The position numbers and the translations under genes are program-made. The notes beneath the pieces were generated by a model that worked only from the letters and a program-made list of their open reading frames with translations, was not told where the DNA came from and made no database searches. DNA of 64,000 bases, from positions 25,496,684-25,560,683 of the forward strand of contig CAIIXF020000012.1 in assembly GCA_903813345.2 (NCBI GenBank), written 5' to 3'. This stretch comes from Owenia fusiformis (Eukaryota; Annelida; Polychaeta; Sabellida; Oweniidae). Each line of letters starts with the position of its first letter. The first letter of the stretch is position 1. Positions 47,326 to 59,000 of the stretch are shown one piece after another.

Positions 47326-49344
47326 AGGGTACAGAAAAAATTATTAGAAACGATTGATCTTGTATTAATCTTAATATAACAGCTATTTCTTTTATCGTAT
47401 TGATTCATAGCGTGGTGAAAACGATGATTGGAAAGTGAGAAAATATTCCGGAAGAGAAGGTCACATGATCAGTTGACTAGTCGCCATACTGGAAAAAACA
47501 ATTCCATTCGACTTTCAATACTTTCATGCCAATCTTACCGCACTACAAACTGCATCATCGATGCAACAACGGAATGAAAGTATTCATCAACAATAACATC
47601 ATAGAGTTATGTTGAAAACCAACAAATAACTGAGCAGTAGACCAAAGAAGAAGCGTCGCAATTATCTAGGTCACTCTGTTCAGTGGTACGAAAGCAAATC
47701 TATAGTACTCGTTTCCGAATTTTGTTGTTCATTGTACAATCTTTTATTGATAAAACTCGTTATACAGACTATTAAAGCAATGACAAAGAAGATTACTTCC
47801 GATGTTGTCATTGTTTTATTTAGCGTGCGGGTGTAAAAACAAAATTGCGTAATTAGTTTGATTTAGAACTTTCGGGTCACGCAAATTGCTACGCGAAATG
47901 CATAGTGAGAAAATATAAACCAATCAAATTTTGTCCTTTTTGAGTGCTTTTTCAGTACATATTTGCGAACGTTCTGATTCAAAGAGCGAATCGCGAAAGG
48001 GAGAATTGGAATCAGGTGTAGATTGAGTACGGGAAGTAAGGCCATATTTGCTTTTAACCACAATATGTAAATTAAAAATGATCTTGATTGTTTTATTGCG
48101 GTACGATGACAACTTGAAATGTTTGTAAATTAATTTGATACACAATATTGCCCAAAGGGATAGGAATTTGACGAGGAAGCTCGTCCCCGCGCCCGGCCGA
48201 TTGAGTAGTTTGTTAAAAAATGATTACACTTATACCAGAATACGGTACCTGTAATTGTTCAGATCATATGCTGATATATGGAGATTGTGGAAAGTTTATA
48301 TCTACATGTACAGTATACGCGAGTTGTCCCAAAAGATCAACATACTCATCGTATAGTAATGGAAATCGAAGCAAATGTGACCCATATTATCTCTCAACAT
48401 TAATGCGTATAGTCTCTGGCAAACTTTTGAAATGTAATTAGAATCAAGTTGATTTTATCATTACGTTTGCATTGTTGTACGAAATGACAGGATGATCATA
48501 CGATATCACCGAAAGCCGTACGTACGATAATCCTACGGTGACCGTACGGGCGCCGACAGGGTAGGGTCCGATGAGTTTAATGGAGAGTTGTTGGTTATAG
48601 AATGTAATGCAGTTATATGAAATACTGTGTTTTGATTGCCTAGACTAAGTTTGTCAAATTACACTATGCCTACACTACCCTCCATTAGTTTGGAATTCAC
48701 ACATAGCTAGACAAGGTGTGTCCGATTTCAGCCAATCCGAACACAGTATTTCACATAACGCATTGTGCGTGAAATAACCAATAACGCATCCAAGGTCATT
48801 CCTTAGGTGGTTGCAAAGGTGACAAGTTCACTCAACAGATAAAAATTGGTGGTTTGCCAACTTGACCCTTGCAAAAAGTTTCATTTAAAATATGTCATTT
48901 TAGTGGTTTCGTATCTTTTAGGTGACATGGTAAAAATATTTTGCAATGTGTGAAAATAATTTAAGCCCGAGACTCAATGCATTTTGTAATTACCAACATC
49001 TTCAAAGAATGATCATTCCACATTGCACTCAGTCAAGGGCTTAAATCCTTAAACCTTTTCCCCATGTGCCAGAGCCACTCAATGTTTTATTTTTAATTTT
49101 CATAACTTTCAGCGACAAAAAACCATGTAAATCAATAATTTTTCTGGCTGTGATGTAATTTGACTGCATTGGCTATACGTCCAAATATTTTCAAATACTA
49201 TTTCAAATACTATTACAATAGGCCGAAAATTTAAGACTAATTACAAACATTCTTTATATAATTATTCGATTTTGATTTTTGGAATTTATCCATATAGCAA
49301 TTTCTATACGGACAAACTTAATTTTTGAGCACCAAAGGTTTTCG
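47326..49344. other. Interior of the 12-kb element, right part
   Basis: No genes. An imperfect inverted repeat pairs about 48588-48640 with 48738-48792 (shared TGAAATACTGTGTT / AACACAGTATTTCA and GTTGGTTAT / ATAACCAATAAC), with TAATGGAG / CTCCATTA inside, making a ~200-bp hairpin or MITE. Elsewhere nothing is recognised. Confidence 0.45.
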
Positions 49345-50069
49345 ACTACACCCGCATAGAAATCTCTATATAGGCATTCAATTTATATTTTTGACCATAT
49401 AGGAATTTCTATACAGCAGGCAATCTAGGAAAATAATTTTTCTGGGCCACATAGAAATTTCTATACAGCGTTTCGATTTTTATTTTTCTACTCTATCCTT
49501 ATAGAAATTTCTATACCAGCAAACATAATTTAAATATGCACCCATATATATAGACATTTCTATGAAGCGTTTCAATTTTTATTTTTGACTTTATCAATAT
49601 AGAAATTTCTATACGAGGAGAAATGTTTTACCAGTAACATAATTATTATTTTCCGACGGCCTTCACATAGAAATTTCTATACCGATAACCAATTAAAATG
49701 ACAAAAATTGATATTTCCAGAGTCATCTGCATAGAAATTTCTATACGGAAAGACAATGGAATATTTTGTATAAAAATTTCTATCTGAGAATAGTTTATTT
49801 GTAAGTCTAGTAAGAAGCTACATAGAAAATTCTATACGATAAGAAGAAACACAATTTTACTAGACATTAACATGAATATGTATTGATAAAATGATTTTAC
49901 CTTTATCTGGTTTGATGAAATATTCATATACTTTGTATAAATATTGTAAATCTAATATGATAATAAAACATTGACGGTTGAAATTCATGAAATTCACTGC
50001 TGTTTTTACGTTTTTGGGTTTTCAAAAAGGGACTAAACGGTTCATTCTCTTTTTAAATGGTCACGACTT
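49345..50069 (-). repeat. Right TIR of the 12-kb element with 10 of its 11 palindromes
   Basis: Palindrome variants lie at about 49353, 49396, 49448, 49498, 49542, 49595, 49666, 49728, 49767 and 49817, with one more just inside at 49292. They pair one to one with the left-end copies except that the left has one extra (near 38533) and lacks the innermost. The outermost ~230 bp carry no palindrome, as on the left. Confidence 0.93.
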
Positions 50070-53000
50070 ATATATAATATCCAATTCGTGTTAAATCGCT
50101 TATGCAATTTGCACTCTTGACGAAATGTCAAATTTCCGACCAGTCGTACGTCACACTGCTACATGCCAGTCCTTTGCAATTTTGTGAGACGTTTGAGTAT
50201 ATAAGTATCAAATTCGTCTTAGTCGCTTATGCAATTCGCGCTCTTGACGAAATGTCAATTTTCCAACCAGTCGTACGTCACATTGCTACATGCCAGTCCT
50301 TTGCAATTTTGTGAGATGTTTAAGTATATATTTTGGAGTATGCTCTTGAATGGATTTAATGAATGATGTTCCTGTTCGTGATATATTTTATATCTAATTC
50401 GTCTAAAATCTTTGATGCAGTTTGTGCTCTGGAGGAAATGTCAATTTTCGGACCAGTCGTACGTAACGCTGGTGGCAGCATGATATTTGTTATTTAGTGA
50501 GAAGTTTCAAGATACATTTTTACATTTGTCCTACCGAGGACTTGTTGATTGGTCATTCTATTCGTGAGATATTGAGTATCTGGTTTGTCATACAAGTCTG
50601 ATTTACTTTGGGCTATGTACGGTATGTCAATTTTCGGACTAGCTGTACATCGCACTGGTAGCAGCGACTAGTTTGATATATTGTGAGACGTTTATGTAAA
50701 TTTATTCTTATGTTTGCCAAAGGAGAGGTGTATCGATTGATTTCTCTGTTAGGGAGATATATAATATCCAATTCGTCTTAAATCGTTTATGCAATTTGCG
50801 CTCTTCACGAAATGTCAATTTTCCGACCAGTCGTACGTCACCCTGCTACTTGCCAGTCCTTTGCAATTTTGTGAGACGTTTGAGTATATATTTTGGAGTA
50901 TGCTCTTCAAATGAATTAATTAATGATCTTCACGATTGTGATATATTTTATATCTAATTCGTCTTAAATCTATGATGCAGTTTGTGCTCTGGAGGAAATG
51001 TCAATTTTCGGACCAGTCGTACGTAACGCTGGTGGCAGCATGCTATTTGTTATTTAGTGAGATGTTTCAGGATACATTTTTACATTTGCCCTACCGAGGA
51101 CTTGTTGATTGGTCATTCTATTCGTGAGATATTGAGTATCTTATTTGACATAATGTCCTACAAGTCTGATTTACTTTGGGCCATGTACGGAATGTCAATT
51201 AACGGACCAGCTGTACATCGCACTGGTAGCAGCGACTAATTTGATATATTGTGAGACGTTTATGTATATATTTTTACGTTTGCCAAAAGAGGGATGTATC
51301 GATTGACTTCTCTGTTAGAGGGATATATAATATCCAATTCGTCTTAAATCCCTTATGTAATTTGCGCTCTTGACGAAATGTCAATTTTCCGACCAGTCGT
51401 ACATCACACTTTTATATGCCAGTCCTTTGCAATTTAGTGAGACGTTTAGGTATATAGTTTTAAGTATGCTCTGTAATGGATTTAATGAATGATGTTCCCG
51501 TTCGTGATGTATTTTATATCTAATTCGTCTTAAATCTATGATGCAGTTTGTGCTCTGGAGGAAATGGCAATTTTCGGACCAGTCGTACGTAACACTGGTG
51601 GCAGCATGATATTTGATATTTAGTGAGATGTTTCAGGATACATTTTTACATTTGCATTACCGAGAACTTGTTGATTGGTCATTCTATTCGTGAGATATTG
51701 AGTATCTAATTTGTCATTCAAGTCTGATTTACTTTGGGCCATTTACGGAATGTCAATTTTAGGACCAGCTGTACAACGCACTGGTAGCAGCGACTAATTT
51801 GATGTATTGTGAGACGTTTATGTATATATTTTGACGTTTGCCAAAGGAGGGATGTATCGATTGACTTCTCTGTTAGGGGGATATATAATATCCAATTCGT
51901 CTTAAATCGCTTATGCAATTTGCGCTCTTGACGTAATGTCAATTTTCCGACCAGTCGTACATCACACGTTTATATGCCAGTCCTTTGCAATTTTGTGAGA
52001 CGTTTAGGTATATATTTTTGAGTATGCTCTGTAATTGATTTAATGAATGATGTTCACGTTCGTGATATATTTTATATCTAATTCGTCTTAAATCTATGAT
52101 GCAGTTTGTGCTCTGGAGGAAATGTCAATTTTCGGACCAGTCGTACGTAACGCTGGTGACAGCATGATATTTGTTATTTAGTGAGATGTTTTGGGATACA
52201 TTTTTACATTTGCCCTACCGAGGACTTGTTGATTGGTCGTTCTCTTCGTGAGATATTGAGTATCTAATTTGTCATACAAGTCTGATTTACTTTGGGCCAT
52301 GTACGGAATGTCAATTTTCTGACCAGTTGTACATCGCACTGGTAGGAGCGACTAGTCTGATATATTGTGAGACGTTTATATATATATTTGTACGTTTGCG
52401 AAAGGAGGGATGTATCGATTGACTTCTCTGTTAGTGGGATATATAATATCCAATTCGTCTAAAATCGCCTAGCAATTTTCGCTCTTGACGAAATGTCAAT
52501 TTTCCGACCAGTCGTACATCACACTTCTACATGCCAGTCATTTGCAATTTTGTGAGATGTTAAGGTATATATTTTTGAGTATGCTCTGTAATGGATTTAA
52601 TTAATGATGTTCCCGTTCGTGATATATTTTATATCTAATTCGTCTTAAATCTATGATGCAGTTTGTGCTCTGGAGGAAATGTCAATTTTCAGACCAGTCA
52701 TATGTAACGCTGGTGGCAGCATGATAATTGTTATTTAGTGAGATGTTTTAAGATACATTTTTACATTTGTCCTACCGAGGACTTGTTGATTGGTCATTCT
52801 ATTCGTGAGATATTGAGAATCTGGTTTGTCATACAAGTCTGATTTGCTTTGGGCTATGTACGGAATGTCAATTTTCGGACCAGCTGTACATCGCACTGGT
52901 AGCAGCGACTAGTTTGATATATTATGAGACGTTTAGGTATATATTTTTACGTTTGCCAAAGGAGGGATGTATCGATTGACTTCTCTGTTAGGGGGATATA

Positions 53001-56000
53001 TAATATCTAATTAGTCTTAAATCGCTTATGCAATTTGCGCTCTTGACGAAATGTCAATTTTCCGACCAGTCGTACATTACACTTCTACATGCCAGTCCTT
53101 TGCAATTTTGTGAGACGTTAAGGTATATATTTTTGAGTATGCTCTGTAATGGATTTAATGAATGATGTTCCCGTTCGTGATATATTTTATATCTAATTTG
53201 TCTTAAATCTATGATGCAGTTTGTGCTCTGGAGGAAATGTCAATTTTCAGACCAGTCGTACGTAACGCTGGTGGCAGCATGAAATTTGTTATTTATTGAG
53301 ATGTTTCAGGATACATTTTTACATTTGTCCTACCGAGGACTTGTTGATTGGTCATTCTATTCGTGAGATATTGAGTATCTGGTTTGTCATACAAGTCTGA
53401 TTTACTTTGAGCTATGTACGGAATGTCAATTTTGGGACCAGCTGTACATCGCACTGGTAGCAGCGACTAGTTTGATATATTGTGAGACGTTTATGTATAT
53501 ATTTTTACGTTTGCCAAAGGAGGGATGTATCGATTGATTTCTCTGTTAGGGAGATATATAATATCCCATTCATCTTAAATCGCTTATGCAATTTGTGCTC
53601 TTGACGAAATGTCAATTTTCCGATCAGTCGTACGTCACCCTGCTACATGCCAGTCCTTTGCAATTTTGTGAGACGTTTGAGTATATATTTTGGAGTATGC
53701 TCTTGAATGGATTTAATGAATGATGTTCCCGTTCATGATATATTTTATATCTAATTTGTCTTAAATCTATGATGCAGTTTGTGCTCTCGAGGAAATGTCA
53801 ATTTTCGGACCAGTCGTACGTTACGCTGGTGACAGCATGATATTTGTTATTTAGTGAGATGTTTCAGGATACATTTTTACATTTGCCCTACCGAGGACTT
53901 GTTGATTGGTCATTCTATTCGTGAGATATTGAGTATCTTATTTGACATAATGTCCTACAAGTCTGATTTACTTTGGGCCATGTACGGAATGTCAAATTTT
54001 CGGACCAGCTGTACATCGCACTGGTAGGAGCGACTAGTTTGATATATTGTGAGACGTTTATGTATATATTTTTACGTTTGCCAAAGGAGGGATGTATCGA
54101 TTGACTTCTCTGTTAGGGGGATATATAATATCCAATTCGTCTTAATTCGCTTATGCAATTCGCCCTCTTGACGAAATGTCAATTTTCCGACCAATCGTAC
54201 GTACGCGTCACACTGCTACATGCCAGTCCTTTGCAATTTTGTGAGACGTTTAAGTATATATTTAGGAGTATGCTCTTCAAAGGATTTAATGAATGATGTT
54301 CTTGTTCGTGACATATTTTATATCTAATTCGTCTTAAATCTATGATGCAGTTTGTGCTCTGGAGGAAATGTCAATTTTCGAAACAGTCGTACGCAACGCT
54401 GGTGGCAGCATGATATTTGTTATTTAGTGAGATGTTTCAAGATACATTTTTACATTTGCCCTACCGAGGACTTGTTGATTGGTCATTCTATTCGTGAGAT
54501 ATTGAGTATCTGGTTTGTCATACAAGTCTGATTTACTTTGGGCTATGTACGGAATGTCAATTTTCGGACCAGCTGTACATCGCACTGATAGCAGCGACTA
54601 GTTTGATATATTGTGAGACGTTTATGTATATATTTTTACGTTTGCCAAAGGAGGGATGTATCGATTGATCTCCTTGTTAGGGAGATATATAATATCCAAT
54701 TCGTTTTAAATCGCTTATGCAATTTGAGCTCTTAAAGAAATGTCAATTTTCCGACCAGTCGTACGTCACCCTGCTACATGCCAGTCCTTTGCAATTTTGT
54801 GAAATGTTTAAGTATATATTTTGGAGTATGCTCTTGAATGGGTTTAATGAATGATGTTCCCGTTCGTGATATATTTTATATCTAATTCGTCTTAAATCTA
54901 TGATGCAATTTGTGCTCTGGTGGAAATGTCAATTTTCGGACCAGTCGTACATAACGCTGGTGACAGCATGATATTTGTTATTTAGTGAGATGTTTTGGGA
55001 TACATTTTTACATTTGCCCTACCGAGGACTTGTTGATTGGTCATTTATAATTGAGATATTGAGTATCTTATTTGTCATACAAGTCTGATTTACTTTGGGC
55101 TATGTACGGAATGTCAATTTTCGGACCAGCTGTACATCGCACTGGTAGTAGCGACTAGTTTGATATATTGTGAGTCGTTTATGTATATATTTTTACGTTT
55201 GCCAAAGGAGGGATGTATCGATTGACTTCTCTGTTAGGGGGATATATAATATCCAATTCGTCTTAAGTCGCTTATGCAATTCGCGCTCTTGACGAAATGT
55301 CAATTTTCCGACCAGTCGCACGTCACATTGCTACATGCCAGTCCTTTGCAATTTTGTGAGATGTTTAAGTATATATTTTGGACTATGCTCTTGAATGGAT
55401 TTAATGAATGATGTTCCTGTTCGTGATATATTTTATATCTAATTCGTCTGAAATCTTTGATGCAGTTTGTGCACTGGAGGAAATGTCAATTTTCGGACCA
55501 GTCGTACGTAACGCTGGTGGCAGCATGATATTTGTTATTTAGTGAGATGTTTCAAGATACATTTTTACATTTGTCCTACCGAGGACTTGTTGATTGGTCA
55601 TTCTATTCGTGAGATATTGAGTATCTGGTTTGTCATACAAGTCTGATTTATTTTGGGCTATGTACGGTATGTCAATTTTCGGACCAGCTGTACATCGCAC
55701 TGGTAGCAGCGACTAGTTTGATATATTGTGAGACGTTTATGTATATATTTTTACGTTTGCCAAAGGAGAGGTGTATTGATTGACTTCTCTGTTAGGGAGA
55801 TATATAATATCCAATTCGTCTTAAATCGCTTATGCAATTTGCACTCTTGACGAAATGTCAATTTTCCGACCAGTCCTACATCACACGTTTATATGCCAGT
55901 CCTTTGCAATTTTGTGAGACGTTTAGGTATATATTTTTGAGTATGCTCTGTAATTGATTTATTGAATGATGTTCCCGTTCGTGATATATTTTATATCTAA

Positions 56001-59000
56001 TTAGTCTTAAATCTATGATGCAGTTTGTGCTCTGGAGGACCAGTCGTACGTAACGCTGGTGACAGCATGATATTTGTAATTTAGTGAGATGTTTTGGGAT
56101 ACATTTTTACATTTGCCCTACCGAGGACTTGTTGATTGGTCATTCTATTCGTGAGATATTGAGTATCTAATTTGTCATACAAGTCTGATTTACTTTGGGC
56201 CATGTACGGAATGTCAATTTTCTGACAAGCTGTACATCGCACTGGTAGGAGCGACTAGTCTGATATATTGTGAGACGTTTATGTATATATTCTTACGTTT
56301 GTCAAAGGAGGGATGTATTGATTGACTTCTCTGTTAGTGGGATATATAATATCCAATTCGTCTTAAATCGCTTATGCAATTTGCGCTCTTGACAAAATGT
56401 CAATTTTTCGACCAGTCGTACGTCACAGTGCTACATGCCAGTCCTTTGCAATTTTGAGAGACGTTTAAGTATATATTTTGGAGTATGCTCTAGAATGGAT
56501 TTAATGAATGATGTTCCCGTTCGTGATATATTGTATATCCAATTCGTCTTAAATCTATGATGCAGTTTGTGCTCTGGAGGAAATGTCAATTTTCGGACCA
56601 GTCGTACGTAACGCTGGTGGCAGCATGATATTTCTTATTTAGTGAGATGTTTCAAGATCCATTTTTACATTTGCCCTACCGAGGACTTGTTGATTGGTCA
56701 TTCTATTCGTGAGATATTGAGTATCTAATTTGTCATTCAAGTCTGATTTACTTTGGGCCATGTACGGAATGTCAACTTTCGGACCAGCTGTACATCGCAC
56801 TGGTAGCAGCGGCTAATTTGATATATTGTGAGACGTTTATGTATATATTTTTACGTTTGCCAAAGGAGGGATGTATCGATTGACTTCTCTGTTAGGGGGA
56901 TATATAATATCCACTTCGTCTTAAATCGCTTATGCAATTTGCGCTCTTGACGAAATGTCAATTTTCCGACCAGTCGTACATCACACTTTTATATGCCAGT
57001 CCTTTGCAATTTTGTGAGACGTTTAGGTTTATATTTTTGAGTATGCTCTGTAATGGATTTAATGAATGATGTTCCCGTTCGTGATATATTTTATATCTAA
57101 TTCGTCTTAAATCTATGAAGCAGTTTGTGCTCTGGAGGAAATGTCAATTTTCGGACCAGTCTTACGTAACGCTGGTGGCAGCATGATATTTGTCATTTCG
57201 TGAGATGTTTCAGGATACATTTTTACATTTGCCTTACCGAGGACTTGTTGATTGGTCATTCTCTTCGTGAGATATTGAGTATCTAATTTGTCATACAAGT
57301 CTGATTTACTTTGGGCTATGTACGGAATGTCAATTTTTGGACCAGCTGTACATCGCACTGGTAGCAGCGACTAGTTTGATATATTGTGAGACGTTTATGT
57401 ATATATTTTTACGTTTGCCAAAGGAGGGATGTATCAATTGACTTTTCTGTTAGGGGGATATATAATATCCAATTCGTGTTAAATCGCTTATGCACTTTGC
57501 ACTCTTGACGAAATGTCAATTTTCCGACCAGTCGTACGTCACACTGCTGCATGCCAGTCCTTTGCAATTTTGTGAGACGTTTAAGTATATATTTTGGAGT
57601 ATGCTTTTGAATGGATTTAATGAATGATGTTCCCGTTGGTGATATATTTTATATCTAATTCGTCTTAAATCTATGATGCAGTTTGTGCTCTGGAGGAAAT
57701 GTCAATTTTCGGACCAGTCGTACGTAACGCTGGTAGCAGCATGATATTTGTTATTTTGTGAGATGTTACAGGATACATTTTTACATTTGCCCTACCGAGG
57801 ACAAGTTGATTGGTCATTCTATTCGTGAGATATTGAGTATCTAATTTGTCATTCAAGTCTGATTTACTTTGGGCCATGTACGGAATGTCAACTTTCGGAC
57901 CAGCTGTACATCGCACTGGTAGCAGCGGCTAATTTGATATATTGTGAGACGTTTATGTATATATTTTTACGTTTGCCAAAGGAGGGATGTATCGATTGAC
58001 TTCTCTGTTAGGGGGATATATAATATCCACTTCGTCTTAAATCGCTTATGCAATTTGCGCTCTTGACGAAATGTCAATTTTACGACCAGTCGTACATCAC
58101 ACTTTTATATGCCAGTCCTTTGCAATTTTGTGAGACGTTTAGGTTTATATTTTTGAGTATGCTCTGTAATGGATTTAATGAATGATGTTCCCGTTCGTGA
58201 TATATTTTATATCTAATTCGTCTTAAATCTATGAAGCAGTTTGTGCTCTGGAGAAAATGTCAATTTTCGGACCAGTCTTACGTAACGCTGGTGGCAGCAT
58301 GATATTTGTCATTTCGTGAGATGTTTCAGGATACATTTTTACATTTGCCTTACCGAGGACTTGTTGATTGGTCATTCTCTTCGTGAGATATTGAGTATCT
58401 AATTTGTCATACAAGTCTGATTTACTTTGGGCTATGTACGGAATGTCAATTTTTGGACCAGCTGTACATCGCACTGGTAGCAGCGACTAGTTTGATATAT
58501 TGTGAGACGTTTATGTATATATTTTTACGTTTGCCAAAGGAGGGATGTATCAATTGACTTTTCTGTTAGGGGGATATATAATATCCAATTCGTGTTAAAT
58601 CGCTTATGCACTTTGCACTCTTGACGAAATGTCAATTTTCCGACCAGTCGTACGTCACACTGCTGCATGCCAGTCCTTTGCAATTTTGTGAGACGTTTAA
58701 GTATATATTTTGGAGTATGCTTTTGAATGGATTTAATGAATGATGTTCCCGTTGGTGATATATTTTATATCTAATTCGTCTTAAATCTATGATGCAGTTT
58801 GTGCTCTGGAGGAAATGTCAATTTTCGGACCAGTCGTACGTAACGCTGGTAGCAGCATGATATTTGTTATTTTGTGAGATGTTACAGGATACATTTTTAC
58901 ATTTCCCTACCGAGGACTTGTTGATTGGTCAATATGTTCGTGAGATATTGAGTATCTAATTTGTCATACAAGTCTGATTTACTTTGGGCTATGTACGGAA

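Larger units (their letters stand above)
38091..50069. mobile_element. 12-kb element of unknown family, long TIRs with palindrome arrays
   Basis: The 11,979-bp insert begins AAGTCGTGACCATTTAAAAA and ends with the exact complement. The outer ~240 bp of the two ends differ at only a few positions, and homology continues for ~0.75 kb. On both sides the satellite A monomer is continuous: GGGGGATAT before and ATATATAATATCC after, giving an ATAT (4-bp) duplication, or TA if the element starts one dinucleotide earlier; the AT-rich target leaves both open. Each end holds 11 spaced copies of an 18-bp palindrome. The ~10.3-kb interior has no frame above 116 codons and no recognised transposase. It may be a large non-autonomous relative of an unrecognised DNA transposon. 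Confidence 0.9.

Noticed and set aside
38091-50069. Polinton/Maverick identity for the 12-kb element
   Set aside because: The size and long TIRs fit loosely, but the duplication is 2 or 4 bp, not 6, and no polymerase B, integrase, ATPase or capsid sequence is visible.
57113-58474. 81-codon minus-strand frames recurring every 558 bp (also at 22138, 26044 and elsewhere)
   Set aside because: They are translations of the satellite higher-order repeat. Their recurrence reflects DNA periodicity; the frame is broken in most units and no protein feature is present.
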